DNA of 35,674 bases from an uncultured Rhodospirillaceae bacterium (GTDB lineage: Bacteria > Pseudomonadota > Alphaproteobacteria > Azospirillales > Azospirillaceae), in contig CALBDS010000062.1 of assembly GCA_937927415.1 (NCBI GenBank), positions 1 through 35,674 of the forward strand, in the 5' to 3' direction. This document shows, one piece after another, positions 22,103-30,633 of the stretch (the stretch's first letter is position 1; each line of letters starts with the position of its first letter). Under the pieces are notes generated by a model. That model worked only from the letters and a program-made list of their open reading frames with translations, was not told where the DNA came from and did no database searches. A program made the translations under genes and the position numbers.

Positions 22103-22446
22103 TCCGCCGTCCCGTATCCCTCCCCCGGCTTCCTCAACTGAAGGGTGCCGAATATCCCGGCGTAGACCGAAAGAGTTTTAAAAGATATTCCTAAAATTAA
22201 ACGAAAGAGTTTTTCACATCTTTGCGCGCTCATTAGTCGCGGGATGGTGATTTCCCCCTGCCTTGACTTCCCATCCGTGCAACACGGACCATGCCGGTCC
22301 CATACCCGCAGCCGAAGGGGGGCCGTGCCGTCCGTGCCGGTTCATCCATAACGGGTCAAAGCATCAGCCGAAACACCATGAAGGTGGTCCATGCCGACCG
22401 GACGCCGGTGAGGGGCGCCAAAGGCATTGCCGGGAGGGAGGTTCAT
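22103..22446 (+). other. Intergenic region and leader of the diguanylate cyclase gene
   Basis: 344 bp without a credible gene. It contains a local AT-rich stretch (22168-22213) in which the 12-mer CGAAAGAGTTTT occurs twice in the same orientation, 34 bp apart. The following 180 bp, up to the GTG, is GC-rich with GCCG/CGGC repeats. I recognise no riboswitch and no clear -10/-35 pair. Confidence 0.5.
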
Positions 22447-23631
22447 GTGTATGCACAGGCCATCAATCTTATCCGCTGTTTTGCCGAAAGGGCTTTCCAG
22501 GCCGTGAGCGGCGATCTCTCCCTCGACCAGCTCAGGGATCTGATCCATCCCCGCAACCATACCCTGCTGATCCAACGGCGGCGGGCGGTGCTGATCCATT
22601 CGCGGGTGCGCATGGTGGCGGCGGCCTTTGCCGTGCTCACCCCGCTGTGGATCCTCATCGACGTGCTGATCTTCGACTGGCCGCTGTGGGGGTGGCTGGC
22701 CGGGTTGCGCATCGTCGCTTCGGCCGGTTTCGGTGTCCTGGCGCTGCGTTACCGCATCACCGACGACATCCGTTCGGCCTGGCGCGGTCTGGCGCTGCTG
22801 CTGGCGGTGCCGACCTTCTTCTTCCTCATGTCCCACCCCATGCTGAACCAGCGGGAGGTGATGGGCATCGCCGGGGCCATCGGGTCGGGCTATGCCTTCC
22901 TGCCCTTCGTGATGGTGGCGGGCCTCAGCGTCTTTCCCATCACGGCGGTGGAGGGGCTGCTGTTCGCCCTGCCCATGCTGGCCGCCCACCTGGGGGCGGG
23001 GCTGTACGGGTCGCTGGTGTTTCCCTTCCCCCATTATCTGGGCGCCCTGTGGCTCTTGGTGCTGATTACGGTGGTGGCGACGCTGGCGGGCATGAGCCAG
23101 CTTCACTTCATGATGGCGCTGGTGGATCAGGCATCCCACGACGGGCTGACCGGCGCCTTCGGCCGCCGCATCGGCGAGGAGCTGCTGCGCATCCAGTTCT
23201 CCTACGCCCAGCGGGCCAACCAGCCGCTGGCGCTGGTGTTCGTCGATCTGGACAATTTCAAGCAGGTCAACGACCGCTACGGCCATGACGAGGGCGACCG
23301 GGTGCTGCGGGACTCGGCGGAATCCCTGCGGTCGGTGCTGCGCGGCAGTGACATCCTGGTTCGTTGGGGCGGCGAGGAGTTTCTGGTGGTGATGCCCAAC
23401 ACCACCACCGACGGGTCGCTGGTGGCGGTGGAACGGCTGCGCACCCATGGGCTGGCCCGGCGCCCCGACGACACGGTGCAGACCGCCAGCGTCGGCATCG
23501 CCGAATTCACCGAAGAGCATCCCGACGACTGGCCGGCGCTGGTGGAACTGGCCGACCACCGCATGTATGTCGCCAAGCAGAGCGGCAAGGACCGCGTGGT
23601 GACCGGCGCCACCGTGACCGCCGCGGCCTGA
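22447..23631 (+). CDS. Membrane-bound diguanylate cyclase (GGDEF)
   Basis: 394-residue inner-membrane enzyme producing cyclic di-GMP. The N-terminal half has about six hydrophobic segments (from VAAAFAVLTPLWILIDVLIF near residue 58 to LGALWLLVLITVVATLAG near 200), a sensor of unknown signal. The GGDEF domain follows (about 225-390): DQASHDGLTGAFGRR, VFVDLDNFKQVNDRYGHDEGD, an RxxD inhibitory site (RGSD) and the active GGEEF. It should therefore be active and product-inhibited. The start GTG 22447 has GGGAGG upstream. The frame is open further left, but without a ribosome site or conserved sequence. A terminator follows at 23657. Confidence 0.9.
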   Translation: MYAQAINLIRCFAERAFQAVSGDLSLDQLRDLIHPRNHTLLIQRRRAVLIHSRVRMVAAAFAVLTPLWILIDVLIFDWPLWGWLAGLRIVASAGFGVLALRYRITDDIRSAWRGLALLLAVPTFFFLMSHPMLNQREVMGIAGAIGSGYAFLPFVMVAGLSVFPITAVEGLLFALPMLAAHLGAGLYGSLVFPFPHYLGALWLLVLITVVATLAGMSQLHFMMALVDQASHDGLTGAFGRRIGEELLRIQFSYAQRANQPLALVFVDLDNFKQVNDRYGHDEGDRVLRDSAESLRSVLRGSDILVRWGGEEFLVVMPNTTTDGSLVAVERLRTHGLARRPDDTVQTASVGIAEFTEEHPDDWPALVELADHRMYVAKQSGKDRVVTGATVTAAA

Positions 23632-23656
23632 CATTCCTTCCCTGCAGTGCCGATGA

Positions 23657-23691
23657 AAAAAGGGCGGCTGGATCTCTCCAGCCGCCCTTTT
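23657..23691. terminator. Bidirectional terminator between the diguanylate cyclase gene and rho
   Basis: A 15-bp perfect stem (AAAAGGGCGGCTGGA with loop TCTC) ends in TTTT on the top strand and has an A-run that reads as T on the bottom strand. It serves both convergent genes. A parS-like palindrome begins in its last base. Confidence 0.9.
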
Positions 23692-23706
23692 GTTTCCCGT
23701 GAAACG
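23691..23706. other. Imperfect parS-like site
   Basis: TGTTTCCCGTGAAACG differs from the widely conserved ParB site TGTTTCACGTGAAACA at two positions and is palindromic except at the centre. It lies at the 3' end of rho, about 7 kb from the candidate origin. It could be a weak ParB site. Confidence 0.45.
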
Positions 23707-23743
23707 ACGGGGGCCTGCAGGCGCCCGTTTACTGATTCCCCAT

Positions 23744-25000
23744 TTACTGATTCATGGAATCGAAGAAGTCGTTGTTGGTCTTGGTGTACTTCAGCTTGTC
23801 CACCAGGAAGTCCACGGCATCGGTCACGCCCATGGGCATCAGGATGCGGCGCAGGATCCACATCTTGGACATGGTGGCCTTGTCCACCAGCATTTCTTCC
23901 TTGCGGGTGCCCGACTTGGACACGTCGATGGCCGGGAAGGTGCGCTTGTCCGACAGCTTCCGGTCCAGCACGATTTCCGAGTTGCCGGTGCCCTTGAACT
24001 CTTCGAAGATCACTTCGTCCATGCGGCTGCCGGTGTCGATCAGCGCGGTGGCGATGATGGTCAGCGACCCGCCTTCTTCCACATTGCGCGCCGCGCCGAA
24101 GAACCGCTTGGGCCGCTGGAGCGCGTTGGCGTCCACACCGCCGGTCAGCACCTTGCCCGAGCTGGGAACCACCGTGTTGTAGGCGCGGGCCAGACGGGTG
24201 ATGGAGTCCAGCAGGATCACCACGTCGCGCTTGTGCTCCACCAGACGCTTGGCCTTTTCGATGACCATTTCGGCCACCTGCACGTGGCGCACCGCCGGTT
24301 CGTCGAAGGTGGAGGAGATCACCTCGCCCCGCACCGAGCGGGCCATGTCGGTCACTTCTTCCGGCCGCTCGTCGATGAGCAGCACGATCAGATAGACCTC
24401 GGGGTGGTTGGTGGCGATGGAGTGGGCGATGTTCTGCAGCATCACGGTCTTGCCGGTGCGCGGCGGGGCGACGATCAGCCCGCGCTGTCCCTTGCCCAGG
24501 GGGGCCACCAGATCGATGATGCGTCCGGTGAAGTTCTTCTTGGTGGGATCTTCCACCTCCATCCGCAGGCGTTCGTCGGGATAGAGGGGGGTCAGGTTGT
24601 CGAAGTTGATGCGGTGGCGGACCTTTTCCGGCGCATCGTAGTTGATGGTGTTGACCTTGAGCAGGGCGAAGTAGCGTTCCCCATCCTTGGGCGCCCGGAT
24701 CTGCCCCTCCACCGTGTCGCCGGTCCGAAGGCCGAAGCGGCGGACCTGGCTGGGGCTGACGTAGATATCGTCGGGACCGGGGAGATAATTGGCCTCCGGC
24801 GAGCGGAGGAAACCGAAACCATCCTGGAGAACTTCAAGAACACCGTCGCCGTAGATGGGAATGTCATTTTCGGCAAGCTGTTTCAGGATGGCGAACATCA
24901 TATCCTGCTTGCGCAGGGTCGATGCGTTCTCGATCTGCAGCTCCTCCGCGAACGCCAGAAGTTCGGCGGGGCTTTTGCATTTCAACTCTTGCAGATGCAT
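23744..25000 (-). CDS. rho: Transcription termination factor Rho
   Basis: 418-residue hexameric RNA-dependent ATPase. The N-terminal helical domain starts MHLQELKCKSPAELLAFAEELQIENAS. The RNA-binding cold-shock fold (about 50-125) includes DGFGFLRSPEANYLPGPDDIYVSPSQVRRFGLRTGD. The ATPase domain has the P-loop APPRTGKTVMLQ (about 180), DERPEEVTDMAR, Walker B VVILLDSITRLARAYN and the Q/R-loop region SSGKVLTGGVDANALQRPKRFFGAARN. Start ATG 25000 gives the standard N-terminus. In alphaproteobacteria rho is normally close to the haem genes and the origin; here a P-type ATPase gene on the opposite strand has been inserted between rho and hemJ. The last codons are partly duplicated after the stop. 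Confidence 0.97.
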   Translation of the reverse strand: MHLQELKCKSPAELLAFAEELQIENASTLRKQDMMFAILKQLAENDIPIYGDGVLEVLQDGFGFLRSPEANYLPGPDDIYVSPSQVRRFGLRTGDTVEGQIRAPKDGERYFALLKVNTINYDAPEKVRHRINFDNLTPLYPDERLRMEVEDPTKKNFTGRIIDLVAPLGKGQRGLIVAPPRTGKTVMLQNIAHSIATNHPEVYLIVLLIDERPEEVTDMARSVRGEVISSTFDEPAVRHVQVAEMVIEKAKRLVEHKRDVVILLDSITRLARAYNTVVPSSGKVLTGGVDANALQRPKRFFGAARNVEEGGSLTIIATALIDTGSRMDEVIFEEFKGTGNSEIVLDRKLSDKRTFPAIDVSKSGTRKEEMLVDKATMSKMWILRRILMPMGVTDAVDFLVDKLKYTKTNNDFFDSMNQ

Positions 25001-25369
25001 CGGTGGCCTATGGGGGTGGATCGGTGCGGAGGATGCGGCGGGGAAAGGCTGGTCCAGCCCCAGGGGAAGGGCCGAACGGGGAACGCGCAAGCGGCGAAAA
25101 CCGCCGTGCGCCGAGCCTGCCGGGCATAATGCGACCGGGACGCCGGATATAGAGGTGAGGCCCGCCAGGACCGGACGGCCCTGCAGGTGGGAAGATGGTT
25201 ATCCCAACATCCCTGACAAGTCAAACAAAAGACGGATCATCCGCACAGGGTCATACGCGAATGGGCACGGTCACGGGGATGGAACATGGGGACGCACCCC
25301 CCCTGCATCCCTCCGGCCCCATGCTTACCTACGGACATGACGGCCCCCGCCATTCCCCCAAGGCCCATC
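25001..25369. other. Divergent region between rho and the P-type ATPase gene
   Basis: 369 bp with no credible gene. On the minus strand a TTGACT lies around 25220 and a TATATC around 25147, either of which could belong to the rho promoter, but no convincing -10/-35 pair is formed. I see no metal-responsive operator of MerR or Fur type. A long leader for rho is plausible, since rho is often autoregulated. Confidence 0.35.
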
Positions 25370-28006
25370 ATGCACGACCTCATCCCCCGCCCCTGGCACG
25401 CCCATCCGCCGGAAGAAACGGCCCGCCATCTGGACAGCCCCCGCCATGGGCTGGACAGCGCCGAGGCGGCGGCCCGGCTGGAACGCCTCGGCCCCAACCG
25501 CCTGACCCCGCCGCCCAAACGCTCGGCGTGGAAACGGCTGCTGAGCCAGTTCGACAACGCCCTGATCTATGTGCTGCTGGCCGCCGGGGTCGTCGCCCTG
25601 ATCCTGGGCGAAACGGCGGATGCGGCGGTGATCGCCGGGGTGGTCATCATCAACGCCGTCATCGGCTATGTGCAGGAAGGCAAGGCGGAACAGGCCCTGG
25701 AAGCCATCCGCGCCATGCTGTCGCCACACGCCGCGGTCCTGCGCGGCGGGCGGCCCTGCACCATCCCGGCCGAAGAGCTGGTGCCCGGCGACCGGGTGCT
25801 GCTGGCCTCGGGCGACCGGGTGCCCGCCGATCTGCGGCTGGTCCATGCCAAGGGGCTGCGGGTGCAGGAAGCGGCCCTGACCGGGGAATCAGTGCCGGTG
25901 TCCAAGACCGTGGCGGCGGTGGACCCGCAGGCCCCCCTGGGCGACCGCACCAGCATGGCCTTTTCCGGCACCCTGGTCACCGAGGGACAGGGACAGGGCA
26001 TCGTGGTTGCCACCGGCGACCACACCGAACTGGGCCGGGTCGGGCGGATGCTGGCGCGGGTGGAAAGCCTGACCACCCCGCTGCTGGCCCAGATGGACCG
26101 CTTCGGACGGCGGCTGACGGTGGCGATCCTGGCGGTGACCGCCGGGGTGTTCGCCTTCGGCGCCTTCGTCCAGGGGGAACCGTGGGTCGATATGGTGATG
26201 GCGGCGGTGGCGCTCGCCGTCGCGGCCATCCCCGAAGGGCTGCCGGCGGTGATGACCATCACGCTGGCCATCGGCGTCACCCGCATGGCCCGGCGCAACG
26301 CCATCATCCGCCGCCTGCCGGCGGTGGAAACGCTGGGATCGGTGGGGGTCATCTGCTCCGACAAGACCGGCACCCTGACCCGCAACGAACTGACGGTGCA
26401 GGCGGCGGTCACCCCGGCGGCCTCCTTCACGGTGGACGGCATCGGCTACGCCCCCGACGGGACGGTGTGCCGCGACGGCCAGCCGGTGACCGGCGATGCC
26501 GCCCTGGCCGAGTTGGCCCGCGCCGCCCTGCTGTGCAACGACGCCGGGCTGAGCTGCGGGGAGGACGGGGCATGGAGCGTCACCGGCGACCCCACCGACG
26601 GGGCGCTGCTGGTCTTCGCCCACAAGGCCGGGCTGGATCCGGCGGATGAGGCCGCCGCCCTGCCCCGCCGCGACACCATCCCCTTTGAATCCGAACGCGG
26701 GTGGATGGCAACCCTGCAGCGCGCGGTGGCGGACGGCGGCGGTGTCCTCTACGCCAAGGGTGCCCCGGAACGGATTCTGCCCCGCTGCAGCGGCATCGAC
26801 CCTGCAGCCTGGAGCAAACGGGTGGAGGAGATGGCCGGTGAAGGGTTGCGGGTGCTGGCGCTCGCCCGCCGGGTTCACCCCATCTGTCCGGACGGCATCG
26901 ACGACATCGGGGATGGGCTGGAGTTCCTCGGCCTGTGCGGCCTGATTGATCCCCCGCGGGAGGAGGCACGGGCGGCGGTGGCCGCCTGCACCGGGGCCGG
27001 CATCGCCGTGAAGATGATTACCGGCGACCACGCCGCCACCGCCGTGGCCATCGCCCGCCGCTTCGGGCTGGCCGGGGACGGCCGGGTGCTGACCGGCGCC
27101 GACATCGACCGATTGGATGACGGCGCGCTGCAGGCGGCGGTGCGCACCACGGACGTGTTCGCCCGCACCGCCCCCGAACACAAGCTGCGGCTGGTGACGG
27201 CGCTGCAGGCCAACGGGGGCACGGTGGCGATGACCGGCGACGGGGTGAACGACGCCCCGGCGCTGAAGCGGGCCGATGTGGGTGTTTCCATGGGCCGCAT
27301 GGGCACCGAAGCGGCCAAGGAAGCCGCCGACATGGTGCTGGCCGACGATAACTTCGCCAGCATCGCCCACGCGGTGGAAGAGGGCCGCACCGTCTATGCC
27401 AACCTGCGCAAGACCATCCTGTTCCTGCTGCCCACCAACGGCGGGCAGGCGCTGGTGATCCTGGCGGCGGTGCTGGCCGGCGGTGCCCTGCCCATCACCC
27501 CGGTGCAGATCCTGTGGGTCAACATGGTGACGGCGGTGACGCTGGGGCTGGCTCTGTCCTTCGAGCCGGCGGAACCCGGCATCATGCGCCAGCCGCCCCG
27601 CCCGCCCGCCGAACCCATCCTGCCCATGGCCTGGACCGGATACATGACGGTGGTGGCCGGGCTGCTGCTGGTGGCGAGCTACGGCCTGTTCCTGCTGCAC
27701 CAGGACCAGGGGATGGATCTGGCCCGCACGGTGGCGGTCAACGCGCTGGTGGCGGGGGAAATCGGGTTCCTGTTCAACGCCCGCACCGGGCTGGGGCCGG
27801 TGTGGCGGGGCACCCGGCCCGGACGGGCGGCGTGGATCAGCGCCGGGCTGATCGTGGGGCTGCAGGTGGCCTTTACCCACGCCCCGCCGCTGCAGGCGCT
27901 GTTCGGCACCACCGGGCTGGGCATGGGCGACTGGCTGACCACCGCCGCCGCGGGGGTGGCGGTGTTCCTGCTGGCCGAAGCCGTTAAACCATTGTTCCGA
28001 AGATAG
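25370..28006 (+). CDS. P-type ATPase, P2-like cation transporter
   Basis: 878-residue inner-membrane cation pump. The usual order is visible: N-terminal cation-ATPase segment (ARLERLGPNRLTPPPKRS), two TM helices, actuator domain with LTGESVPV, the M4 motif IPEGLP, phosphorylation site DKTGTLTRNE, nucleotide-binding KGAPERIL, MITGDH, and the hinge TGDGVNDAPALKRADVGVSMG. Then come the C-terminal helices. The M6 motif is LWVNMVTAVTLG, not the NLVTD of Ca2+ pumps, so the second Ca site Asp is missing and the ion is uncertain. The start ATG 25370 has AAGG upstream; ATGs at 25337 and 25286 are alternatives. The gene sits in the middle of the conserved rho-hemJ interval and points the other way, which suggests insertion. 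Confidence 0.9.
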   Translation: MHDLIPRPWHAHPPEETARHLDSPRHGLDSAEAAARLERLGPNRLTPPPKRSAWKRLLSQFDNALIYVLLAAGVVALILGETADAAVIAGVVIINAVIGYVQEGKAEQALEAIRAMLSPHAAVLRGGRPCTIPAEELVPGDRVLLASGDRVPADLRLVHAKGLRVQEAALTGESVPVSKTVAAVDPQAPLGDRTSMAFSGTLVTEGQGQGIVVATGDHTELGRVGRMLARVESLTTPLLAQMDRFGRRLTVAILAVTAGVFAFGAFVQGEPWVDMVMAAVALAVAAIPEGLPAVMTITLAIGVTRMARRNAIIRRLPAVETLGSVGVICSDKTGTLTRNELTVQAAVTPAASFTVDGIGYAPDGTVCRDGQPVTGDAALAELARAALLCNDAGLSCGEDGAWSVTGDPTDGALLVFAHKAGLDPADEAAALPRRDTIPFESERGWMATLQRAVADGGGVLYAKGAPERILPRCSGIDPAAWSKRVEEMAGEGLRVLALARRVHPICPDGIDDIGDGLEFLGLCGLIDPPREEARAAVAACTGAGIAVKMITGDHAATAVAIARRFGLAGDGRVLTGADIDRLDDGALQAAVRTTDVFARTAPEHKLRLVTALQANGGTVAMTGDGVNDAPALKRADVGVSMGRMGTEAAKEAADMVLADDNFASIAHAVEEGRTVYANLRKTILFLLPTNGGQALVILAAVLAGGALPITPVQILWVNMVTAVTLGLALSFEPAEPGIMRQPPRPPAEPILPMAWTGYMTVVAGLLLVASYGLFLLHQDQGMDLARTVAVNALVAGEIGFLFNARTGLGPVWRGTRPGRAAWISAGLIVGLQVAFTHAPPLQALFGTTGLGMGDWLTTAAAGVAVFLLAEAVKPLFRR

Positions 28007-28021
28007 GTTTTCGAAAAAGGA

Positions 28022-28450
28022 TCAGAACGGCTTGACGATGACCATGATGACGATGACGATCATCAGCAGCGTCGGCGCCTCGTTGATGACCCGGTAATAG
28101 AGCGGGCTGTGGGTGTTGCGGTCCTCGGCAAAGGCCCGGCGGGAACGGGCCAGCATCCCATGCACCGCCAGCAGCCCCACCACGCAGGTCAGCTTGACGT
28201 GCAGCCAGCCCTGCTGAAACCACTCGGGCGTCATCACCAGCATGATGGCGCCGAACAGGATGCTGGAGATCATGGCCGGGGTGGTGATGGCCTTCAACAA
28301 CCGCCGTTCCATGACCTTGAAGGTTTCCGACGCCTCCGACCCCGGCTTGACCCCGGCGTGATAGACGTAGAGGCGCGGCAGGTACAGCATCCCCGCCATC
28401 CAGGCGATGACGCTGATGACGTGCAGCGCCTTCATCCACAGATAGAGCAT
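28022..28450 (-). CDS. hemJ: Protoporphyrinogen IX oxidase HemJ
   Basis: 142-residue membrane protein with four hydrophobic helices, the HemJ (UPF0093) form of protoporphyrinogen oxidase used by most alphaproteobacteria. It begins MLYLWMKALHVISVIAWMAGMLYLPRLYVYH with the essential His (H10) in the first helix and keeps KPGSEASETFKVMERRLLKAI, TPEWFQQGWLHVKL and the end region RVINEAPTLLMIVIVIMVIVKPF. It oxidises protoporphyrinogen IX to protoporphyrin IX, the step before HemH. It follows hemH on the same strand with a gap of about 20 bp. Its 3' end is only 15 bp from the convergent ATPase gene. Confidence 0.94.
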   Translation of the reverse strand: MLYLWMKALHVISVIAWMAGMLYLPRLYVYHAGVKPGSEASETFKVMERRLLKAITTPAMISSILFGAIMLVMTPEWFQQGWLHVKLTCVVGLLAVHGMLARSRRAFAEDRNTHSPLYYRVINEAPTLLMIVIVIMVIVKPF

Positions 28451-28471
28451 GATCGGTTTTCCCTTGTGCTT

Positions 28472-29506
28472 TTACCGTTGCGGGCAGCCGCTGAAGCCTG
28501 CAGGGCACAGCCGCCCGCCCTGCTGGGAGCCAAGGCCGGGAGGACGGGACAGGCTGGCCCGCACCAGATCGGCCAGACCGGCGATGAAGGCGGGATCATC
28601 CCCCACCGTCGGCACCGGGGCGAAATACGGCACGCCGCACTGATCGGCCAGATGGCGGTATTCGATGCCGATCTCCACCAGCGTTTCCGAATGTTCGGAG
28701 ACGAAGGCGATGGGGGCGACCACCAGCGGCACCCCGTCGCGGCCCGCCCGTTCGATTTCGGCGTCGGTGGCGGGACCGATCCATTCCAGCGGCCCCACCC
28801 GGCTCTGGTAACTGTTCAGCCAATCCAGACCGGGGATCTGCAGCGCCTCGGCGATGGCGGCGGCGGTGCGCTCGCATTGCCACTGATACGGGTCGCCGCG
28901 CTCCACCACCTTCTTCGGCAGCCCGTGGGCGGAGAACAGCACCCGCGGCGTGCCATGGGCCGCCGCCGCGTCATAGGCCTGCCGCACCAGCCCGGCCATG
29001 GCGGCGATGAACCCCGGCTCGGTCGGGTAGCAGCAGACGGTGTGGGTGGGAACCTGCAGCCCCGCCTTGGCCACGGCCTCGGTCCACGCCTTGACCGACG
29101 AGCCGGTGGTGGTGGTGGAGAATTGCGGATAGAGCGGTAGCAGCACCACGCGGTCGGGCGCGAAAGCCTTCACCTCCGCCACCGCCTGTTCGGTGAAGGG
29201 GTGCCAGTAGCGCATGGCGATGAAGCAGCGGACCTCCCCCTCCGCCCCCCCCTGCAGGGCGCTCTGCAGCGCCGCCGCCTGGGCCTGGGTGTTGGGCAGC
29301 AGGGGCGACCGGCCGCCGAGGTGGGCATAGATCGCCTGCGCCGGTTTCTCCCGGCGGGCGGAGATCAGCCGCGCCAGAAACCAGCGCACCGGCCCCGGTA
29401 CCTGCAGGATGGCCGGATCGCTGAACAGGTTCTGCAAGAACGGGCGGACGGCCTGGGGGCTGTCGGGGCCACCCAGATTGAACAGGACGACTGCAGTGCG
29501 GGACAT
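28472..29506 (-). CDS. hemH: Ferrochelatase
   Basis: 344-residue enzyme that inserts Fe2+ into protoporphyrin IX. Conserved parts: VVLFNLGGPDSPQAVRPFL at the start, MRYWHPF, LLPLYPQFSTTTTGSS, the metal-site FSAHGLPKKVVERGDPY (catalytic His), and PIAFVSEHSETLVEIGIEY with the second acidic cluster. The C-terminal GGRLCPAGFSGCPQR has two of the cysteines typical of alphaproteobacterial forms; a [2Fe-2S] cluster is possible but not proven here. It is part of the hemE-hemH-hemJ run on the minus strand, 80 bp downstream of hemE. Confidence 0.95.
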   Translation of the reverse strand: MSRTAVVLFNLGGPDSPQAVRPFLQNLFSDPAILQVPGPVRWFLARLISARREKPAQAIYAHLGGRSPLLPNTQAQAAALQSALQGGAEGEVRCFIAMRYWHPFTEQAVAEVKAFAPDRVVLLPLYPQFSTTTTGSSVKAWTEAVAKAGLQVPTHTVCCYPTEPGFIAAMAGLVRQAYDAAAAHGTPRVLFSAHGLPKKVVERGDPYQWQCERTAAAIAEALQIPGLDWLNSYQSRVGPLEWIGPATDAEIERAGRDGVPLVVAPIAFVSEHSETLVEIGIEYRHLADQCGVPYFAPVPTVGDDPAFIAGLADLVRASLSRPPGLGSQQGGRLCPAGFSGCPQR

Positions 29507-29586
29507 GAGGTCGGTTGGGTCAAGGCTGTGGCAGGGCCGTTTCCGGCCCGCCTAAGCTGGGGTGGAAGCCCCCGCTTGTCCAGCCC

Positions 29587-30633
29587 TTAACGCCATTCCG
29601 GCCACGTCCGCAGCAGACGGGTCAGTTCCGCGACAGTCTCCGGTGGCGTGGTCTGGGTGATGCCGTGGCCCAGGTTGAAGATGAACGGCCCGTCGGCCAG
29701 CGCCGACAGGATCTCATGCACCGAGTCCCGCAGGGCCTGCCCGCCCGCCACCAGCAGAATGGGATCCAGGTTGCCCTGCACCGGCAGACGGGTCTGCAGC
29801 GCCTTGGCCGCCCACGACACCGGCACCATGGTGTCCAGCCCCACCGCATCCACGCCGGTTTCCGCGGCGTAGGCCTCGTACATCAGCCCGGCGGCACGGG
29901 GGAAGCCGATCACCGGCACTGCAGGGTGCCTGGCCTTCAGCCCGGCGACGATGCGGCGGGTGGGTTCGATCACCCAGCGGCGGAAGGCCGCCTCCGGCAG
30001 CACCCCGGCCCAGGAGTCGAACAGTTGGACCACCTCGGCCCCCGCTTCGATCTGGCGGGACAGATACTCGGTGGTGGAGTCCACCAGCAGATCCATCAGC
30101 CGGCCGAAGCCTGCAGGGTCGCCGTAGGCCCAGGATTTGATGTGGGCGTATTCCTTGGACCCGCCCCCTTCGACCATATAGCTGGCCACGGTCCAGGGTG
30201 CCCCAGCAAAGCCGATCAGCGTTACTTCAGGGGGGAGTTCCTGCGACAGGCGGCGGACCGTCTCATAGACCGGCGCCAGCGTTTCGTGGAAGCGGTCCAG
30301 GGACAGGCGCTGCAGCCCCTCGGCCGAGCGCACGGGGTCGAGCTTCGGCCCCTCGCCCTCCAGATAGGCCAGCGGTTGCCCAAGCGCGTGGGGAACCACC
30401 AGAATGTCGGAAAACAGGATGGCCGCGTCCATGCCGTACCGGCGGATCGGCTGCAGGGTCACCTCCACCGCCAGATCCGGGTTGTAGCACAGATCGAGGA
30501 ACCCGCCCGCCTTGGCCCGCACCGCCCGGTATTCCGGCAGGTAGCGCCCCGCCTGCCGCATGAGCCAGAACGGGGGCCGGGTCTGCGTCTGACCGGCAAG
30601 GGCGGCGAGCATGGGCTTGGACGTATCAGGCAC
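29587..30633 (-). CDS. hemE: Uroporphyrinogen decarboxylase
   Basis: 348-residue cytosolic enzyme that turns uroporphyrinogen III into coproporphyrinogen III. Signatures: PPFWLMRQAGRYLPEYR near residue 20 (the invariant Arg pair binding substrate), ILFSDILVVPHALG with the catalytic Asp, GFAGAPWTVASYMVEGGGSKEY, FDSWAG, and NLGHGI with the His near the end. The start is GTG 30633, with AAGGA 9 nt upstream; ATG 30666 is possible. It is the first gene of the haem run and borders the candidate chromosome origin, as in Caulobacter and Rickettsia. Confidence 0.95.
   Translation of the reverse strand: MPDTSKPMLAALAGQTQTRPPFWLMRQAGRYLPEYRAVRAKAGGFLDLCYNPDLAVEVTLQPIRRYGMDAAILFSDILVVPHALGQPLAYLEGEGPKLDPVRSAEGLQRLSLDRFHETLAPVYETVRRLSQELPPEVTLIGFAGAPWTVASYMVEGGGSKEYAHIKSWAYGDPAGFGRLMDLLVDSTTEYLSRQIEAGAEVVQLFDSWAGVLPEAAFRRWVIEPTRRIVAGLKARHPAVPVIGFPRAAGLMYEAYAAETGVDAVGLDTMVPVSWAAKALQTRLPVQGNLDPILLVAGGQALRDSVHEILSALADGPFIFNLGHGITQTTPPETVAELTRLLRTWPEWR

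Noticed and set aside
22263..22446. Cyclic-di-GMP riboswitch upstream of the diguanylate cyclase gene
   Set aside because: The conserved core of the GEMM aptamers could not be found.
29520..29586. Terminator between hemE and hemH
   Set aside because: Only a 6-bp stem (GGGCCG/CGGCCC) without a T-run; the two genes are more likely cotranscribed.
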